From: PALSA-505 sp036502085
Lineage (GTDB): Bacteria > Actinomycetota > Actinomycetes > Streptosporangiales > Streptosporangiaceae
Assembly (NCBI GenBank): GCA_036502085.1
Contig: DASXZD010000099.1
Coordinates: 1-64,000, forward strand
DNA length: 64,000 nt
Reading direction: 5' to 3'
The first letter of the stretch is position 1. Each line of letters begins with the position of its first letter. Both the position numbers and the translations under genes were made by a program. Positions 43,887-52,322 of the stretch are shown here, piece by piece. The notes beneath the pieces are model-generated. The model saw nothing but the letters and a program-made list of their open reading frames with translations, was not told where the DNA came from and did not search any database.

Positions 43887-44849
43887 CTAGCGGCCCACGC
43901 GGGCGAGCTGACGGCTCTGCGCGACGAGCTGGCCGGCCGAGTCCCACACTTCGGACTCCTCGTCGAACCACCCGTCGCTGACCCGACGGCACCGGGCGAC
44001 GACGCGCAGCAGGCCGGGCGCGGGCACCGCCCGCATGTGCCAGGTCAGCTCTACCGTGGGCGCCCAGCTCACGGCGCCGAGGCCGAAAACCACCGGAGGC
44101 AGGGCGTCCACGGCGAGCGCGAGCACGAGGGCATCGGGCTCCCGGCCGTCCCGCAGTCCGAAGTAGCCGCGCATCTCCGGGACCCCGTCGGGCTGCCGCT
44201 TCAGCCAGCCCGCGGTGCCCGGGTCGAGCCGCACATCGACGTGAGCGCCGAACCCGCTTTCCTGCGGGAGCGCCACGCACTGCCCGGCCGGAGGAAGCCG
44301 CGGTGGCTCGCCCGTCCAGGACAGCCCGCTGCCCCCCGCCGTCGGCTCGCCCCGTGCCGCCCCAGCAGACCCGTTCGCGCCCGCGACACCGCCGCCGCCG
44401 CCGACGGCACCGACACCGCCGCTGGCCAGCGCCCCGGTCGCGACGGTCGCCTCGATGAGCAGGACACCGTCCTGGACCAGCGAGGTCCTGGCCACGGCGG
44501 CCGTCCGGCCTTGCTTGAGCCAGGTCACGTGCACCTGCGCGGGCGCGACCTGCGGCACCCGGAGGAAGTGCGCGCTGGTAGCGACCGGGTAGGGGTGCAT
44601 CGACTCGCTCAGCGTGGCCCGCAGCATGGCCGCGATGAGCGCCCCGCCGTTCACCGCGTATCCGCCCGACGGCGTGACGACGGCGAACCGCTCGTCCGGC
44701 CGCATGTCGTACCGGCCGTCATCGACCCGCCGCACCGCCGTCGCCGCATCGAAGTCGCTGCCAGGCTTCCCGATGCCGGGCTCCGCCAGGGAGCTCCCGA
44801 GGACTAGGGCGTCCTGAGCCGCGAAGTCGTCGGCCGGCTTCACGCCCAT
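43887..44849 (-). CDS. Thioesterase-like (4HBT_3 / TesB-like) protein
   Basis: 320 residues predicted to be a double hot-dog acyl-CoA thioesterase: AVVTPSGGYAVNGGALIAAMLRATL and HFLRVPQVAPAQVHVTWLKQGRTAAVARTSLVQDG in the first half, VSWAPTVELTWHMRAVPAPGLLRVVARCRRVSDGWFDEESEVWDSAG in the second. A 40-residue Gly/Ala-rich linker separates them. The start overlaps cysM by 10 bp, so it is coexpressed with the cysteine genes, although its function looks unrelated. Confidence 0.82.
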   Translation of the reverse strand: MGVKPADDFAAQDALVLGSSLAEPGIGKPGSDFDAATAVRRVDDGRYDMRPDERFAVVTPSGGYAVNGGALIAAMLRATLSESMHPYPVATSAHFLRVPQVAPAQVHVTWLKQGRTAAVARTSLVQDGVLLIEATVATGALASGGVGAVGGGGGVAGANGSAGAARGEPTAGGSGLSWTGEPPRLPPAGQCVALPQESGFGAHVDVRLDPGTAGWLKRQPDGVPEMRGYFGLRDGREPDALVLALAVDALPPVVFGLGAVSWAPTVELTWHMRAVPAPGLLRVVARCRRVSDGWFDEESEVWDSAGQLVAQSRQLARVGR

Positions 44850-45787
44850 AGCTGCCCCTCAAGCCGGGCTTCGGCTTCGGAAAGCGTCCCGCCGTAGGCC
44901 CCGGTGGACAGGTATTTCCAGCCGCCGTCGGCGATCACTAGCGCGATGTCGGCCTGCTGGCCAGCGGCAACGGCCTTGCCTGCCATCGCCAGCGCGGCGT
45001 GCAGCGCGCCGCCGGAAGAGATCCCGGCGAAGATGCCTTCGGCCGCGAGCAGCTCGCGGGTGCGGCGCAGGGCGTCGGTCGACGCCACCGAAAACCGGGT
45101 GCTGAGCACGCTCGCGTCGTACAGCTCCGGGACGAATCCCTCGTCTATGTTGCGCAGGCCGTACACCAGCTCGCCGTACCTGGGCTCGGCGGCGACGATC
45201 TGCACGCCGGGCCGGTGCTCGCGCAGGAAACGGCCCACGCCCATCAGGGTGCCGGTCGTGCCGAGCCCGGCCACGAAGTGCGTGATCCCCGGCAGGTCCG
45301 CCAGCAGCTCGGGACCGGTGGTCTCGTAGTGCGCGCGGGCGTTGGCCTCGTTCCCGTACTGGTAGAGCATTACCCAGTCGGGGTGCTCGGCGGCCAGCTG
45401 CCGGGCGACGCGCACCGCCTCGTTGGATCCGCCGGCGGCCGGCGAGGAGATGATCTGCGCGCCGAACATCTCCAGCAGCTGCCTGCGTTCGGACGATGTG
45501 TTCTCCGGCATCACGCAGGTCATCCGGTAGCCGCGCAGCTTGGCCACCATGGCCAGCGAGATGCCGGTGTTGCCGGACGTCGGCTCGAGGATCATGCACC
45601 CGGGCGCGAGCAGCCCGTCCTTCTCCGCCTGCTCGACCATGAAGAACGCGGCCCGGTCCTTTACCGAGCCGGTCGGGTTCCTGTCCTCCAGCTTGGCCCA
45701 GAGCCGCACGTCGCGGCTCGGCGACAGCCGCGGCAGGCCGACCAGCGGCGTGCGTCCGACCGAGTCGAGCAGCGAGTCATAGCGCAT
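44840..45787 (-). CDS. cysM: Cysteine synthase CysM, CysO-dependent type
   Basis: 315 residues, PLP-dependent. Internal aldimine Lys43 (TGSVKDRAA), PLP loops TSGNTGISLA and GLGTTGTLMG, and SSGGALHA are all present. Adjacent cysO and mec genes identify it as the O-phosphoserine:CysO-thiocarboxylate synthase of the mycobacterial type rather than a sulfide-using CysK. ATG 45787 is chosen (20 bp after the cysO stop) over 45841, which would overlap cysO. Confidence 0.93.
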   Translation of the reverse strand: MRYDSLLDSVGRTPLVGLPRLSPSRDVRLWAKLEDRNPTGSVKDRAAFFMVEQAEKDGLLAPGCMILEPTSGNTGISLAMVAKLRGYRMTCVMPENTSSERRQLLEMFGAQIISSPAAGGSNEAVRVARQLAAEHPDWVMLYQYGNEANARAHYETTGPELLADLPGITHFVAGLGTTGTLMGVGRFLREHRPGVQIVAAEPRYGELVYGLRNIDEGFVPELYDASVLSTRFSVASTDALRRTRELLAAEGIFAGISSGGALHAALAMAGKAVAAGQQADIALVIADGGWKYLSTGAYGGTLSEAEARLEGQLWA

Positions 45788-45807
45788 CCCGGCTCCGGCC
45801 GTTCCGG

Positions 45808-46119
45808 TCAGGCCGCCGGCCCGCGCCCGGCCGCCGCCCAAGCACCCGAGCCGCCCGCGACGGCGGGCAGCACCGTGACCGTGTCGCCGTCGGATACCGG
45901 CGTCTGCAGCCCGCCGAGAAAGCGCACGTCCTCATCGTTGAGGTAGACGTTGACAAACCGGCGCAGCCCGGCGTCGTCGACCAGCCGACCGCGCAGCCCG
46001 CCGTGCCGTGCCTCCAGGTCGGCCAGCAGCTCGTCGAGCGTGGCTCCCGAGCCTTCGACCGACTTGGCCCCGTCCGTGTAGTTACGCAAGATCGTCGGAA
46101 TGCGGACCTCGATGGCCAT
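45808..46119 (-). CDS. cysO: CysO sulfur-carrier protein with C-terminal extension
   Basis: 103-residue ubiquitin-like MoaD/ThiS family protein that carries thiocarboxylate sulfur for CysM. The body (VRIPTILRNYTDG ... FLGGLQTPVSDGDTVTVLPAVAGG) ends in the expected diglycine at 89-90, but 13 more residues (SGAWAAAGRGPAA) follow before the stop. In M. tuberculosis the protein ends at GG. The extra tail would have to be removed before activation, plausibly by the JAMM protease Mec encoded just upstream (inference). Confidence 0.92.
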   Translation of the reverse strand: MAIEVRIPTILRNYTDGAKSVEGSGATLDELLADLEARHGGLRGRLVDDAGLRRFVNVYLNDEDVRFLGGLQTPVSDGDTVTVLPAVAGGSGAWAAAGRGPAA

Positions 46120-46174
46120 CGTCGATGCTCCAGTGTGAGGAAGTGTTGGGACGTGTGATGACGGTTATCTGACC

Positions 46175-46190
46175 CGCCGCGTATGCGGCG
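46175..46190. promoter_or_regulatory. Hairpin between mec and cysO
   Basis: CGCCGC-gtat-GCGGCG forms a 6-bp stem in the 119-bp gap between mec and cysO. A second inverted repeat, TTGAG...CTCAA, lies at 46201-46221. They may partially terminate or process the leftward transcript. Confidence 0.35.
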
Positions 46191-46238
46191 CTGGCGCGCG
46201 TTGAGTTCCTTCGCATCTCAACCGGCCCCCCGCCGGGA

Positions 46239-46649
46239 TCATTCCTCGGTGACGCGGACCTCCTCCTCGGTTACCGTTTCTCCCGAGATCCTGAACGAGC
46301 GGAACTCCGCGCGGTCAGCCTCCCGTGTCGAGACCAGCACGTAGTGCGCGCCGGGCTCGCTCGCGTACGAAATGTCCGTACGCGACGGGTACGCCTCGGT
46401 GGCCGTGTGCGAGTGGTAGATGACCACCGGCTCCTCGTCGCGGTCGTCCATCTGCCGCCAGACCCGGAGCTGCTCCATCGAGTCGAACCGGTAGAACGTC
46501 GGCGAGCGCTCGGCGTTCGTCATCGGGATGAACCGCTCGGGATGATCACTGCCGGCCGGCCCGGCGATCACGCCGCAGGCCTCGTCGGGGTGGTCGGCGC
46601 GGGCGTGCGCGACGATCTGGTCATGCATGCCCCGGCTGATCGTCAGCAT
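46239..46649 (-). CDS. mec: Mec, JAMM-family metalloprotease that releases cysteine from CysO
   Basis: 136 residues. The JAMM zinc motif is E...HSHTATEAYPSRTD (H-x-H-x7-S-x2-D) with the upstream Glu in HPDEACGVIAG. It cleaves the CysO-cysteine adduct made by CysM and might also trim the CysO tail. ATG 46649 (MLTISRG) matches family starts. It lies 21 bp downstream of the DUF2017 gene and 119 bp upstream of cysO. Confidence 0.93.
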   Translation of the reverse strand: MLTISRGMHDQIVAHARADHPDEACGVIAGPAGSDHPERFIPMTNAERSPTFYRFDSMEQLRVWRQMDDRDEEPVVIYHSHTATEAYPSRTDISYASEPGAHYVLVSTREADRAEFRSFRISGETVTEEEVRVTEE

Positions 46650-46670
46650 GGATGCGAGCGTACCCGCCAC

Positions 46671-47276
46671 TCACCAGAGCACCTGGACCAGCGTGTCCTG
46701 CAGAACGGTCAGCCAGTCGTAGATCCAGAGCCCGGCCGCGCGCGGGTCGTCCTCCTGCAGCCGGTCGAGCATGGCCTCCCAGTCTTCGGTGACCTCTAGC
46801 CGGACTCCCAGCGCCAGCCTGACATCGTTGATCGCACGCAGCCACGCCTGGGCGTCGTCGGCGGACAGCCGCACCCGGCCGCCGTGTTCGGGCAGCGTAT
46901 CGAGGACGGCCTGGGCGGCCGCCGCCTTGCTGGCGCGCAGGCTGCCCTCGGTGTAGCGGCGGAACTCGCCCGCGGCCTCGGGATCGTCGCGGTAGGCATC
47001 GGGCAGCAGCCGCGCGAGCACCGGGTCATCGGGCAGCCGGGAATTGTCGCTCAGCCGGAGCATTCCCCCCAGAGGATCCCGGCCCTCGGTGTCTTCGTCG
47101 CCGGCAGCATACTCGCCGACCAGCTCCGCCACCTGGCTGACCAGGGTGCGCAACAGCATCGCCCCTTCGGGGGCGAACCGGGCGGTCGCACCGCCGCCGC
47201 GGGCGCCACGGAACCCAGACCCGGGATATCCCACGTCGGCCGGCCCCTCGCTGTCACTCACGAGCCTGTCGCTCAC
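46671..47276 (-). CDS. DUF2017 domain protein
   Basis: 201 residues from GTG 47276, overlapping the clpS stop as GTGA. Family text: LLRTLVSQVAELVG, DPVLARLLPDAYRDDPEAAGEFRRYTE, and LSADDAQAWLRAINDVRLALGVRLEVTEDWE ... YDWLTVLQDTLVQVLW. The clpS-DUF2017 coupling is conserved in actinobacteria, hinting at a role in protein turnover; function unknown. Confidence 0.9.
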   Translation of the reverse strand: MSDRLVSDSEGPADVGYPGSGFRGARGGGATARFAPEGAMLLRTLVSQVAELVGEYAAGDEDTEGRDPLGGMLRLSDNSRLPDDPVLARLLPDAYRDDPEAAGEFRRYTEGSLRASKAAAAQAVLDTLPEHGGRVRLSADDAQAWLRAINDVRLALGVRLEVTEDWEAMLDRLQEDDPRAAGLWIYDWLTVLQDTLVQVLW

Positions 47277-47563
47277 GAGTCCTGGCGGACCGTGGCCCAC
47301 AGCCCGTAGCCGTGCAAGATTTCCACGTCGCGCTCCATCTCCTCGCGCGCCCCGGCCGCCACGACGGCCTTGCCCTTCTGGTGCACATCGAGCATGAGCT
47401 TCTCGGACTTCCGCCGCGAATAGCCGAACACCTGCTGGAACACGTAAGTCACATACGACATGAGGTTGACCGGGTCGTTCCACACAATGGCGACCCAGGG
47501 CATGGCCGTGGTCGCGTCCTGGTCAATCCGCGGTTCATCCAGCTCAACTGGTGCCACGCTCAC
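47273..47563 (-). CDS. clpS: ATP-dependent Clp protease adaptor ClpS
   Basis: 96 residues from GTG 47563. Adaptor delivering N-end-rule substrates to ClpA/ClpC. WVAIVWNDPVNLMSYVTYVFQQVFGYS contains the DDxN-like substrate pocket (ND...N), and KAVVAAGAREEMERDVEILHGYGLWATV forms the C-terminal half. Divergent from pncB, as in mycobacteria. Confidence 0.95.
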   Translation of the reverse strand: MSVAPVELDEPRIDQDATTAMPWVAIVWNDPVNLMSYVTYVFQQVFGYSRRKSEKLMLDVHQKGKAVVAAGAREEMERDVEILHGYGLWATVRQDS

Positions 47564-47596
47564 CGGTGCTCACCTCCTATCCGTAGTCTTCCACTC

Positions 47597-48955
47597 GTGA
47601 GCCGTACCGAGTCCAGCAAAGCGCACGAGGCCAGCCAGACCAGCCCTCATCAGACCAGCACCGCGCTGCTGACCGACCAGTACGAGCTGACCATGCTGCA
47701 GGCCGCCCTGCACAGCGGCGCGGCCCGCCGCCGGGCGGTGTTCGAGGTGTTCGCCCGGCACCTGCCGCACGGCCGCAGGTACGGCGTGGTGGCCGGCACC
47801 GGGCGGCTGCTCGACGCGCTCGAGCGCTTCCGGTTCGGAGCCGCCGAGCTGGGATTCCTCCGCGCGGCCGGCGTCGTCAACGAGGCCACGCTCGACTATC
47901 TCGAGGACTTCCGCTTCACCGGCGACATCTGGGGTTACGCCGAAGGCGACTGCTACTTCCCCGGCTCGCCGATCCTCGTCGTGCAGGCGCCGTTCGCCGA
48001 AGCCGTCGTGCTCGAAACGCTCGCCCTGTCGATACTCAACCACGACTGCGCGATCGCATCGGCCGCCTCCCGGATGGTGACCGCTGCGGGCGGCCGGCCC
48101 CTGATCGAGATGGGATCGCGCCGCACGCACGAATACGCCGCGGTAGCCAGCGCCAGGGCCGCTTACATCGCCGGCTTCGACACGACATCGAACCTGCAGG
48201 CCAGGCAGGATTACGGCGTGCCGAGCGCGGGCACGAGCGCGCACGCGTTCACGCTGCTGCACGACAGTGAGCGGCACGCCTTCACCGCCCAGCTGGAGTC
48301 GCTCGGCAACGCGACCACGCTGCTGGTCGACACCTTCGAGGTGGCCAGGGCGGTGCGCACCGCGGTGGAACTGGCCGGCGGCGAACTCGGCGCCGTCCGG
48401 ATCGACAGCGGCGACCTGCCCAGCGTCGCCCGGCAGGTCCGGACACTGCTCGACGAGCTGGGCGCCGCCAAGACCAGGATCGTGCTGACCGGGGACCTCG
48501 ACGAGTACTCGATCGCCGCGCTCGGCGCGGTTCCGGTGGACGGCTACGGCGTCGGTACCGCGCTGGTCACCGGCTCGGGTGCGCCGACGGCGGCGCTGGT
48601 CTACAAGCTTGTGGCCCGCGCCGACACCGAAGCCGCCGGGGCCGCGCTCCGCCCGATGGCGAAGCGCTCGGTCGGCAAGCCAGGCCGCGGCGGCCGCAAG
48701 TGGGCGGTGCGGCACCGCGACGACCGCGGCACGGCGCTCACCGAGCTGATCACCCTCGCCGAACCAGACCTGGGCCCGCACGACCGCCCGCTGCTGCACC
48801 CGCTCGTGCGGGGCGGCGAGATCGTCGGCCGGCGCAGCACGCAGGCGGCCCGCGAGCACCACCGGCGGTCGCTCGCCGAGCTGCCGGCGCACGCCCGGCA
48901 GCTGTCCCGCGGCTACCCGGCCATCGCCACCGTCTTCCAGCCCGACGGCGACTGA
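47597..48955 (+). CDS. pncB: Nicotinate phosphoribosyltransferase
   Basis: 452 residues from GTG 47597. Converts nicotinate plus PRPP to NaMN in NAD salvage. Landmarks: LLTDQYELTMLQAAL at the start, IEMGSRRTHEYAAVASARAAYIAGFDTTSNLQARQDYGVP in the centre, VRIDSGDL and GVGTALVTGSGAP toward the C-terminus. The nicotinamidase that supplies its substrate follows 195 bp downstream. Confidence 0.96.
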   Translation: MSRTESSKAHEASQTSPHQTSTALLTDQYELTMLQAALHSGAARRRAVFEVFARHLPHGRRYGVVAGTGRLLDALERFRFGAAELGFLRAAGVVNEATLDYLEDFRFTGDIWGYAEGDCYFPGSPILVVQAPFAEAVVLETLALSILNHDCAIASAASRMVTAAGGRPLIEMGSRRTHEYAAVASARAAYIAGFDTTSNLQARQDYGVPSAGTSAHAFTLLHDSERHAFTAQLESLGNATTLLVDTFEVARAVRTAVELAGGELGAVRIDSGDLPSVARQVRTLLDELGAAKTRIVLTGDLDEYSIAALGAVPVDGYGVGTALVTGSGAPTAALVYKLVARADTEAAGAALRPMAKRSVGKPGRGGRKWAVRHRDDRGTALTELITLAEPDLGPHDRPLLHPLVRGGEIVGRRSTQAAREHHRRSLAELPAHARQLSRGYPAIATVFQPDGD

Positions 48956-49004
48956 AGGGCGGCCCCCCGCGACGGCTAAAATGCCAGGTCAAACCCCTTT
49001 CCTT

Positions 49005-49025
49005 CCGAACGGTACGCTCCTGAGG
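49005..49025. repeat. 21-bp sequence shared with position 57038
   Basis: CCGAACGGTACGCTCCTGAG continues to 49025 here, and the same 21 bp occurs at 57038-57058 with one change (T to G). The first copy is intergenic (pncB-pncA), the second lies in the coding tail of the DUF2127 gene. A dispersed repeat family is possible. Confidence 0.6.
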
Positions 49026-49150
49026 CCCTGCTTTGCCAGCGAAACATATCCGGGAGCTAATCGCCGGCCTGCGCGATCTCTGCCAAGACCGGGCGGGCTG
49101 ACCGGCGCTTTCGGGCCGACCGGCGCTTTGCGGACGGTACGGTCGGGGAC

Positions 49151-49711
49151 ATGCACGCGCTCATCATCGTTGACGTCCAGAATGACTTCTGCGAGGGCGG
49201 CTCACTGGCCGTCCAGGGCGGCGCCGAGGTGGCCCGCGCGATCAGCTCGTACCTGACCGCTACCGACGGCGAGTACGACCGGATCGTCGCCACCCGCGAT
49301 CATCACGTCAATCCCGGCGGGCACTTCTCCGATCACCCGGACTACGCCGACTCCTGGCCGCCGCATTGCGTCGCGGGCACGCCAGGCGAGGAGTTTCATC
49401 CCAGCCTGGACACCACGCTGATCGAAGAGGTGTTCAGCAAGGGCAACTACGCCGCCGCCTACAGCGGGTTCGAGGGGCTCAGCAGCACCGGAGCCAAGCT
49501 GGCCGACTGGCTGCGCGGCCGCGGCATCACCGACGTCGACATCGCCGGCCTCGCGACCGACTACTGCGTGCGCGCCACCGCAGCCGACGCGGCCGCCGCC
49601 GGATTCGGCACCAGGGTGCTGCTCGACCTGACCGCCGGCGTCGCCCCCGACACCACCCGCCAGGCCCTAGCCGACCTGACCGCCGCCGGAATCACCGTGA
49701 CCAACTCCTAG
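49151..49711 (+). CDS. pncA: Nicotinamidase
   Basis: 186 residues. Hydrolyses nicotinamide to nicotinate. Catalytic triad Asp8 (DVQNDF), Lys97 (SKGNYAA) and Cys139 (TDYCVRAT) and metal ligands Asp50, His52, His58 (TRDHHVNPGGHF) are all present at the expected spacing. Functionally paired with pncB upstream. In the intervening 195 bp, ACCGGCGCTTT is duplicated (about 49099 and 49119). Confidence 0.96.
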   Translation: MHALIIVDVQNDFCEGGSLAVQGGAEVARAISSYLTATDGEYDRIVATRDHHVNPGGHFSDHPDYADSWPPHCVAGTPGEEFHPSLDTTLIEEVFSKGNYAAAYSGFEGLSSTGAKLADWLRGRGITDVDIAGLATDYCVRATAADAAAAGFGTRVLLDLTAGVAPDTTRQALADLTAAGITVTNS

Positions 49712-49750
49712 CGCCTTCGCCTTCCCGGCCCCGCTCCCCTGCGGCAAGGG

Positions 49751-49801
49751 AACCAAAGCGCACATCGACTCCCACCGATGGCACCCAAAGCCCACATCGA
49801 C
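49751..49801. repeat. Direct repeat downstream of pncA
   Basis: AACCAAAGCGCACATCGAC (49751-49769) and ACCCAAAGCCCACATCGAC (49783-49801) agree in 17 of 19 bases with a 32-bp period. It lies between convergent pncA and the DUF3039 gene; no hairpin is evident. Confidence 0.7.
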
Positions 49802-49842
49802 CACCCGGGGCGCTACGGGCGGGCCGGGGGGCCAGCGGGGCG

Positions 49843-50106
49843 TTAGTGAGTGGGGAGCGACTCGTAGATCTTCTTGCAGTCGGGGCAGACGGGGAAGCGC
49901 TTGGGATCCCGGGTGGGCACCCAGACCTTGCCGCAGAGGGCCACGACGGGGTTGCCGCTCACCGCGCTGTCCACGATCTTGGTCTTGTCGACGTAGTGGG
50001 CGAACCGCTCGTGATCGCCGTCGCCGTTCGAGAGATCCGGCCGGACGTCGGTTTCGGTGCCGGCACCGGTGCGGGTGTCGGGGAGGACTTCTGGGCTCAC
50101 GCGCAC
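49843..50106 (-). CDS. DUF3039 domain protein
   Basis: 87 residues. Text HERFAHYVDKTKIVDSAVSGNPVVALCGKVWVPTRDPKRFPVCPDCKKIYE is the DUF3039 signature, with one CGK and a CPDC pair that could bind zinc. Widespread in actinobacteria as a single-copy gene; function unknown. Confidence 0.9.
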   Translation of the reverse strand: MRVSPEVLPDTRTGAGTETDVRPDLSNGDGDHERFAHYVDKTKIVDSAVSGNPVVALCGKVWVPTRDPKRFPVCPDCKKIYESLPTH

Positions 50107-50232
50107 CGATTCTACGCGATCCGCGACGGCCCGCGACGGGCACGTCCGATCGGGGAAGTGGCGGCGAGCGTGCGGCTGGCGGCTCGGGCGCGGGGCTCGG
50201 GGCCCGGGCGCAGGCGCGGGAGGCGAGCCGCC

Positions 50233-50808
50233 TCAGTTGAGGCGGGGGTCGTCTGGGTAGGTGGAGACGAGCGCGAGCTCGCCGCCCTGGCGGCGCAGGA
50301 CGGACTGCCACAGCCGCTTCGGATCCGTCATGAACGGATCGGCCGGCTCGGCGGGCAGCACGTACCAGGCGCCCTCGTCGATCTCCGCCTGCAGCTGCCC
50401 GCTGCCCCAGCCCGCGTAGCCGGCGAACACCCGCAGCGACGTGATCTCGGCTGCCAGCACCTCCGGCGGCGCCTCCAGGTCGACGAGCCCGATCCGCGAC
50501 ATTCCGGGGACGCTGTCCAGCGGGCGCCAGCCGAGCGGCTCGCCGCTGCCGCGGGCCAGCGCGAGGGCGAGCGCGCTGGTCGGCGAGACCGGGCCGCCGG
50601 TGAACACCACGGACGGGCCGGTCGCGAGGTCGGTCCACGGCTCGAGCACCTGCTGGACGGACACCTCGGTCGGCCGGTTCAGCACCACGCCGAGGGTGCC
50701 CTCGTCGGGCTCGTGCTCGACGACGAGAACGACCGTGCGCCGGAAGTTCGGGTCGCCGAGCAGAGGCGTGGCGACGAGCAGCTCCCCCGCCCTGGCTGCA
50801 TCCTGCAT
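50233..50808 (-). CDS. YqgE/AlgH family protein
   Basis: 191 residues. The family core GELLVATPLLGDPNFRRTVVLVVEHEPDEGTLGVVLNRPT and VFAGYAGWGSGQLQAEIDEGAWYVLPA is clear. AlgH proteins are small cytoplasmic proteins of unknown mechanism. It follows the malic-enzyme gene by 14 bp on the same strand, so it is probably cotranscribed. Confidence 0.94.
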   Translation of the reverse strand: MQDAARAGELLVATPLLGDPNFRRTVVLVVEHEPDEGTLGVVLNRPTEVSVQQVLEPWTDLATGPSVVFTGGPVSPTSALALALARGSGEPLGWRPLDSVPGMSRIGLVDLEAPPEVLAAEITSLRVFAGYAGWGSGQLQAEIDEGAWYVLPAEPADPFMTDPKRLWQSVLRRQGGELALVSTYPDDPRLN

Positions 50809-50822
50809 GCCACCATCATGGG

Positions 50823-52229
50823 TCAGGATGCGACTCCTTGCCCCCTTGCGTCGGCTTCCGTACGGACCGCCGCGGCGACGGCCGACGCTACATCCGGGTG
50901 GAAAACGGAGGGGATGATGTAGTTTGGCCCGAGTTCGTCGGTGGCGACCACGCCGGCCAGGGCCCGCGCGGCGGCGACCAGCATGCGGTCGGTCACGGTC
51001 CGGCTCTGCGCGTCGAGCAGCCCGCGGAATACGCCGGGGAAAGCCAGCACGTTGTTGATCTGGTTGGGGTAGTCGCTGCGGCCGGTGGCGACCACGGCGG
51101 CGTGCTCGCGAGCGGCCTCGGGGTCGACCTCGGGATCCGGGTTGGCCAGCGCGAACACGATCCCGCGGCTGTTCATGGCGGCGATGTCGCCCCCGGTCAG
51201 GATGCCCGGCACGGAGAGCCCGATGAACACGTCGGCGCCGTGCAGCGCCCCGGGCAGGTCACCGGCGTAACCGGCCGGGTTGGTGTTCTCCGCCACCCAC
51301 CGCAGGCTGCCGTCCAGGCCGGGCCGGCCGGCGTGCACGGCGCCCCTGTCGTCGCAGACGATCACGTCTTTCGCGCCGGACAGCAGCAGCAGCCGCAGCA
51401 CGGCGGTGCCCGCCGCGCCCGCGCCGGCCATCGCGATCTTGACCGCGCTCATCTGCTTGCCCACCACGCGCAGCGCGTTGGTGAGCGCGGCGAGCACGAC
51501 AATCGCGGTGCCGTGCTGGTCGTCGTGGAAGACCGGGATGTCGAGCAGGTCGCGCAGCCTGCGCTCCACCTCGAAGCAGCGCGGCGCGCTGATGTCCTCC
51601 AGGTTGATGCCGCCCCAGCCGGGCGCGATGAGCTGCACGGCCCGGACGATCTCGTCGGTGTCCTGGGTGTCCAGGCAGATCGGCCAGGCGTCGATGCCGG
51701 CGAACCGCTTGAACAGCGCGGCCTTGCCCTCCATCACCGGCATCGCGGCGTACGGGCCGATGTTGCCCAGGCCGAGCACCGCGGAGCCATCGGTCACCAC
51801 CGCGACGCTGTTGCGCTTGACCGTGAGCCGGCGGACGTCGTCCGGGTTGGCCGCGATGGCCAGCGAGACCCTGGCCACGCCGGGGGTGTAGGCCATGGAC
51901 AGCTCGTCCCTGGTGCGCAGCGGCACCTTGGGCTGCATCTCGATCTTCCCGCCGAGGTGCATGAGAAAGGTGCGGTCGCTTACCTTGCGCAGCGTGACTC
52001 CGGGGACGGCGCGCAGCGCCGTCACGATCTGCTCGGCGTGCTCGCTGTCGCGTGCCGCGCAGGTCACGTCCACCGTGAGCCGCCCGGCGCCGGCCGGGCT
52101 GACGTCCAGCGCGGTGACCATGCCGCCGGTCTGCTCGACCACCCGGGTGAGCTCGCTGGCCGCCTGGCCGTACGAGGCAACCTCCAGCCGCACGGTGATC
52201 GAATACGACACGCTCGGCATCGTGGTCAT
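50823..52229 (-). CDS. NAD(P)-dependent malic enzyme with N-terminal ACT domain
   Basis: 468 residues. Oxidatively decarboxylates malate to pyruvate. An ACT regulatory domain (about 5-85, SYSITVRLEVASYGQAASELTRVVEQTGG) precedes the catalytic part: YTPGVARVSLAIA, TDGSAVLGLGNIGPYAAMPVMEGKAALFKRFAG, FHDDQHGTAIVVLAAL and the Rossmann AGAGAAG. ATG 52229 (MTTMPSV) is chosen; upstream sequence in frame lacks family similarity. The ACT domain suggests amino-acid control. Confidence 0.94.
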   Translation of the reverse strand: MTTMPSVSYSITVRLEVASYGQAASELTRVVEQTGGMVTALDVSPAGAGRLTVDVTCAARDSEHAEQIVTALRAVPGVTLRKVSDRTFLMHLGGKIEMQPKVPLRTRDELSMAYTPGVARVSLAIAANPDDVRRLTVKRNSVAVVTDGSAVLGLGNIGPYAAMPVMEGKAALFKRFAGIDAWPICLDTQDTDEIVRAVQLIAPGWGGINLEDISAPRCFEVERRLRDLLDIPVFHDDQHGTAIVVLAALTNALRVVGKQMSAVKIAMAGAGAAGTAVLRLLLLSGAKDVIVCDDRGAVHAGRPGLDGSLRWVAENTNPAGYAGDLPGALHGADVFIGLSVPGILTGGDIAAMNSRGIVFALANPDPEVDPEAAREHAAVVATGRSDYPNQINNVLAFPGVFRGLLDAQSRTVTDRMLVAAARALAGVVATDELGPNYIIPSVFHPDVASAVAAAVRTEADARGQGVAS

Positions 52230-52322
52230 GTCGCCCGCCCTCTCGTGCCCTGCGGGCACCATCGCCCGGTTGCAGACATGGTGCCGCATGCTGCCGTCAG
52301 GTGATCCCAGTACCCTGCAAGG

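Noticed and set aside
43327..44280. 317-residue minus-strand frame across the GNAT and thioesterase genes
   Set aside because: Overlaps both better-supported genes in another frame and has no domain.
47570..48892. 440-residue open frame opposite pncB
   Set aside because: No recognisable domain; pncB on the plus strand is certain.
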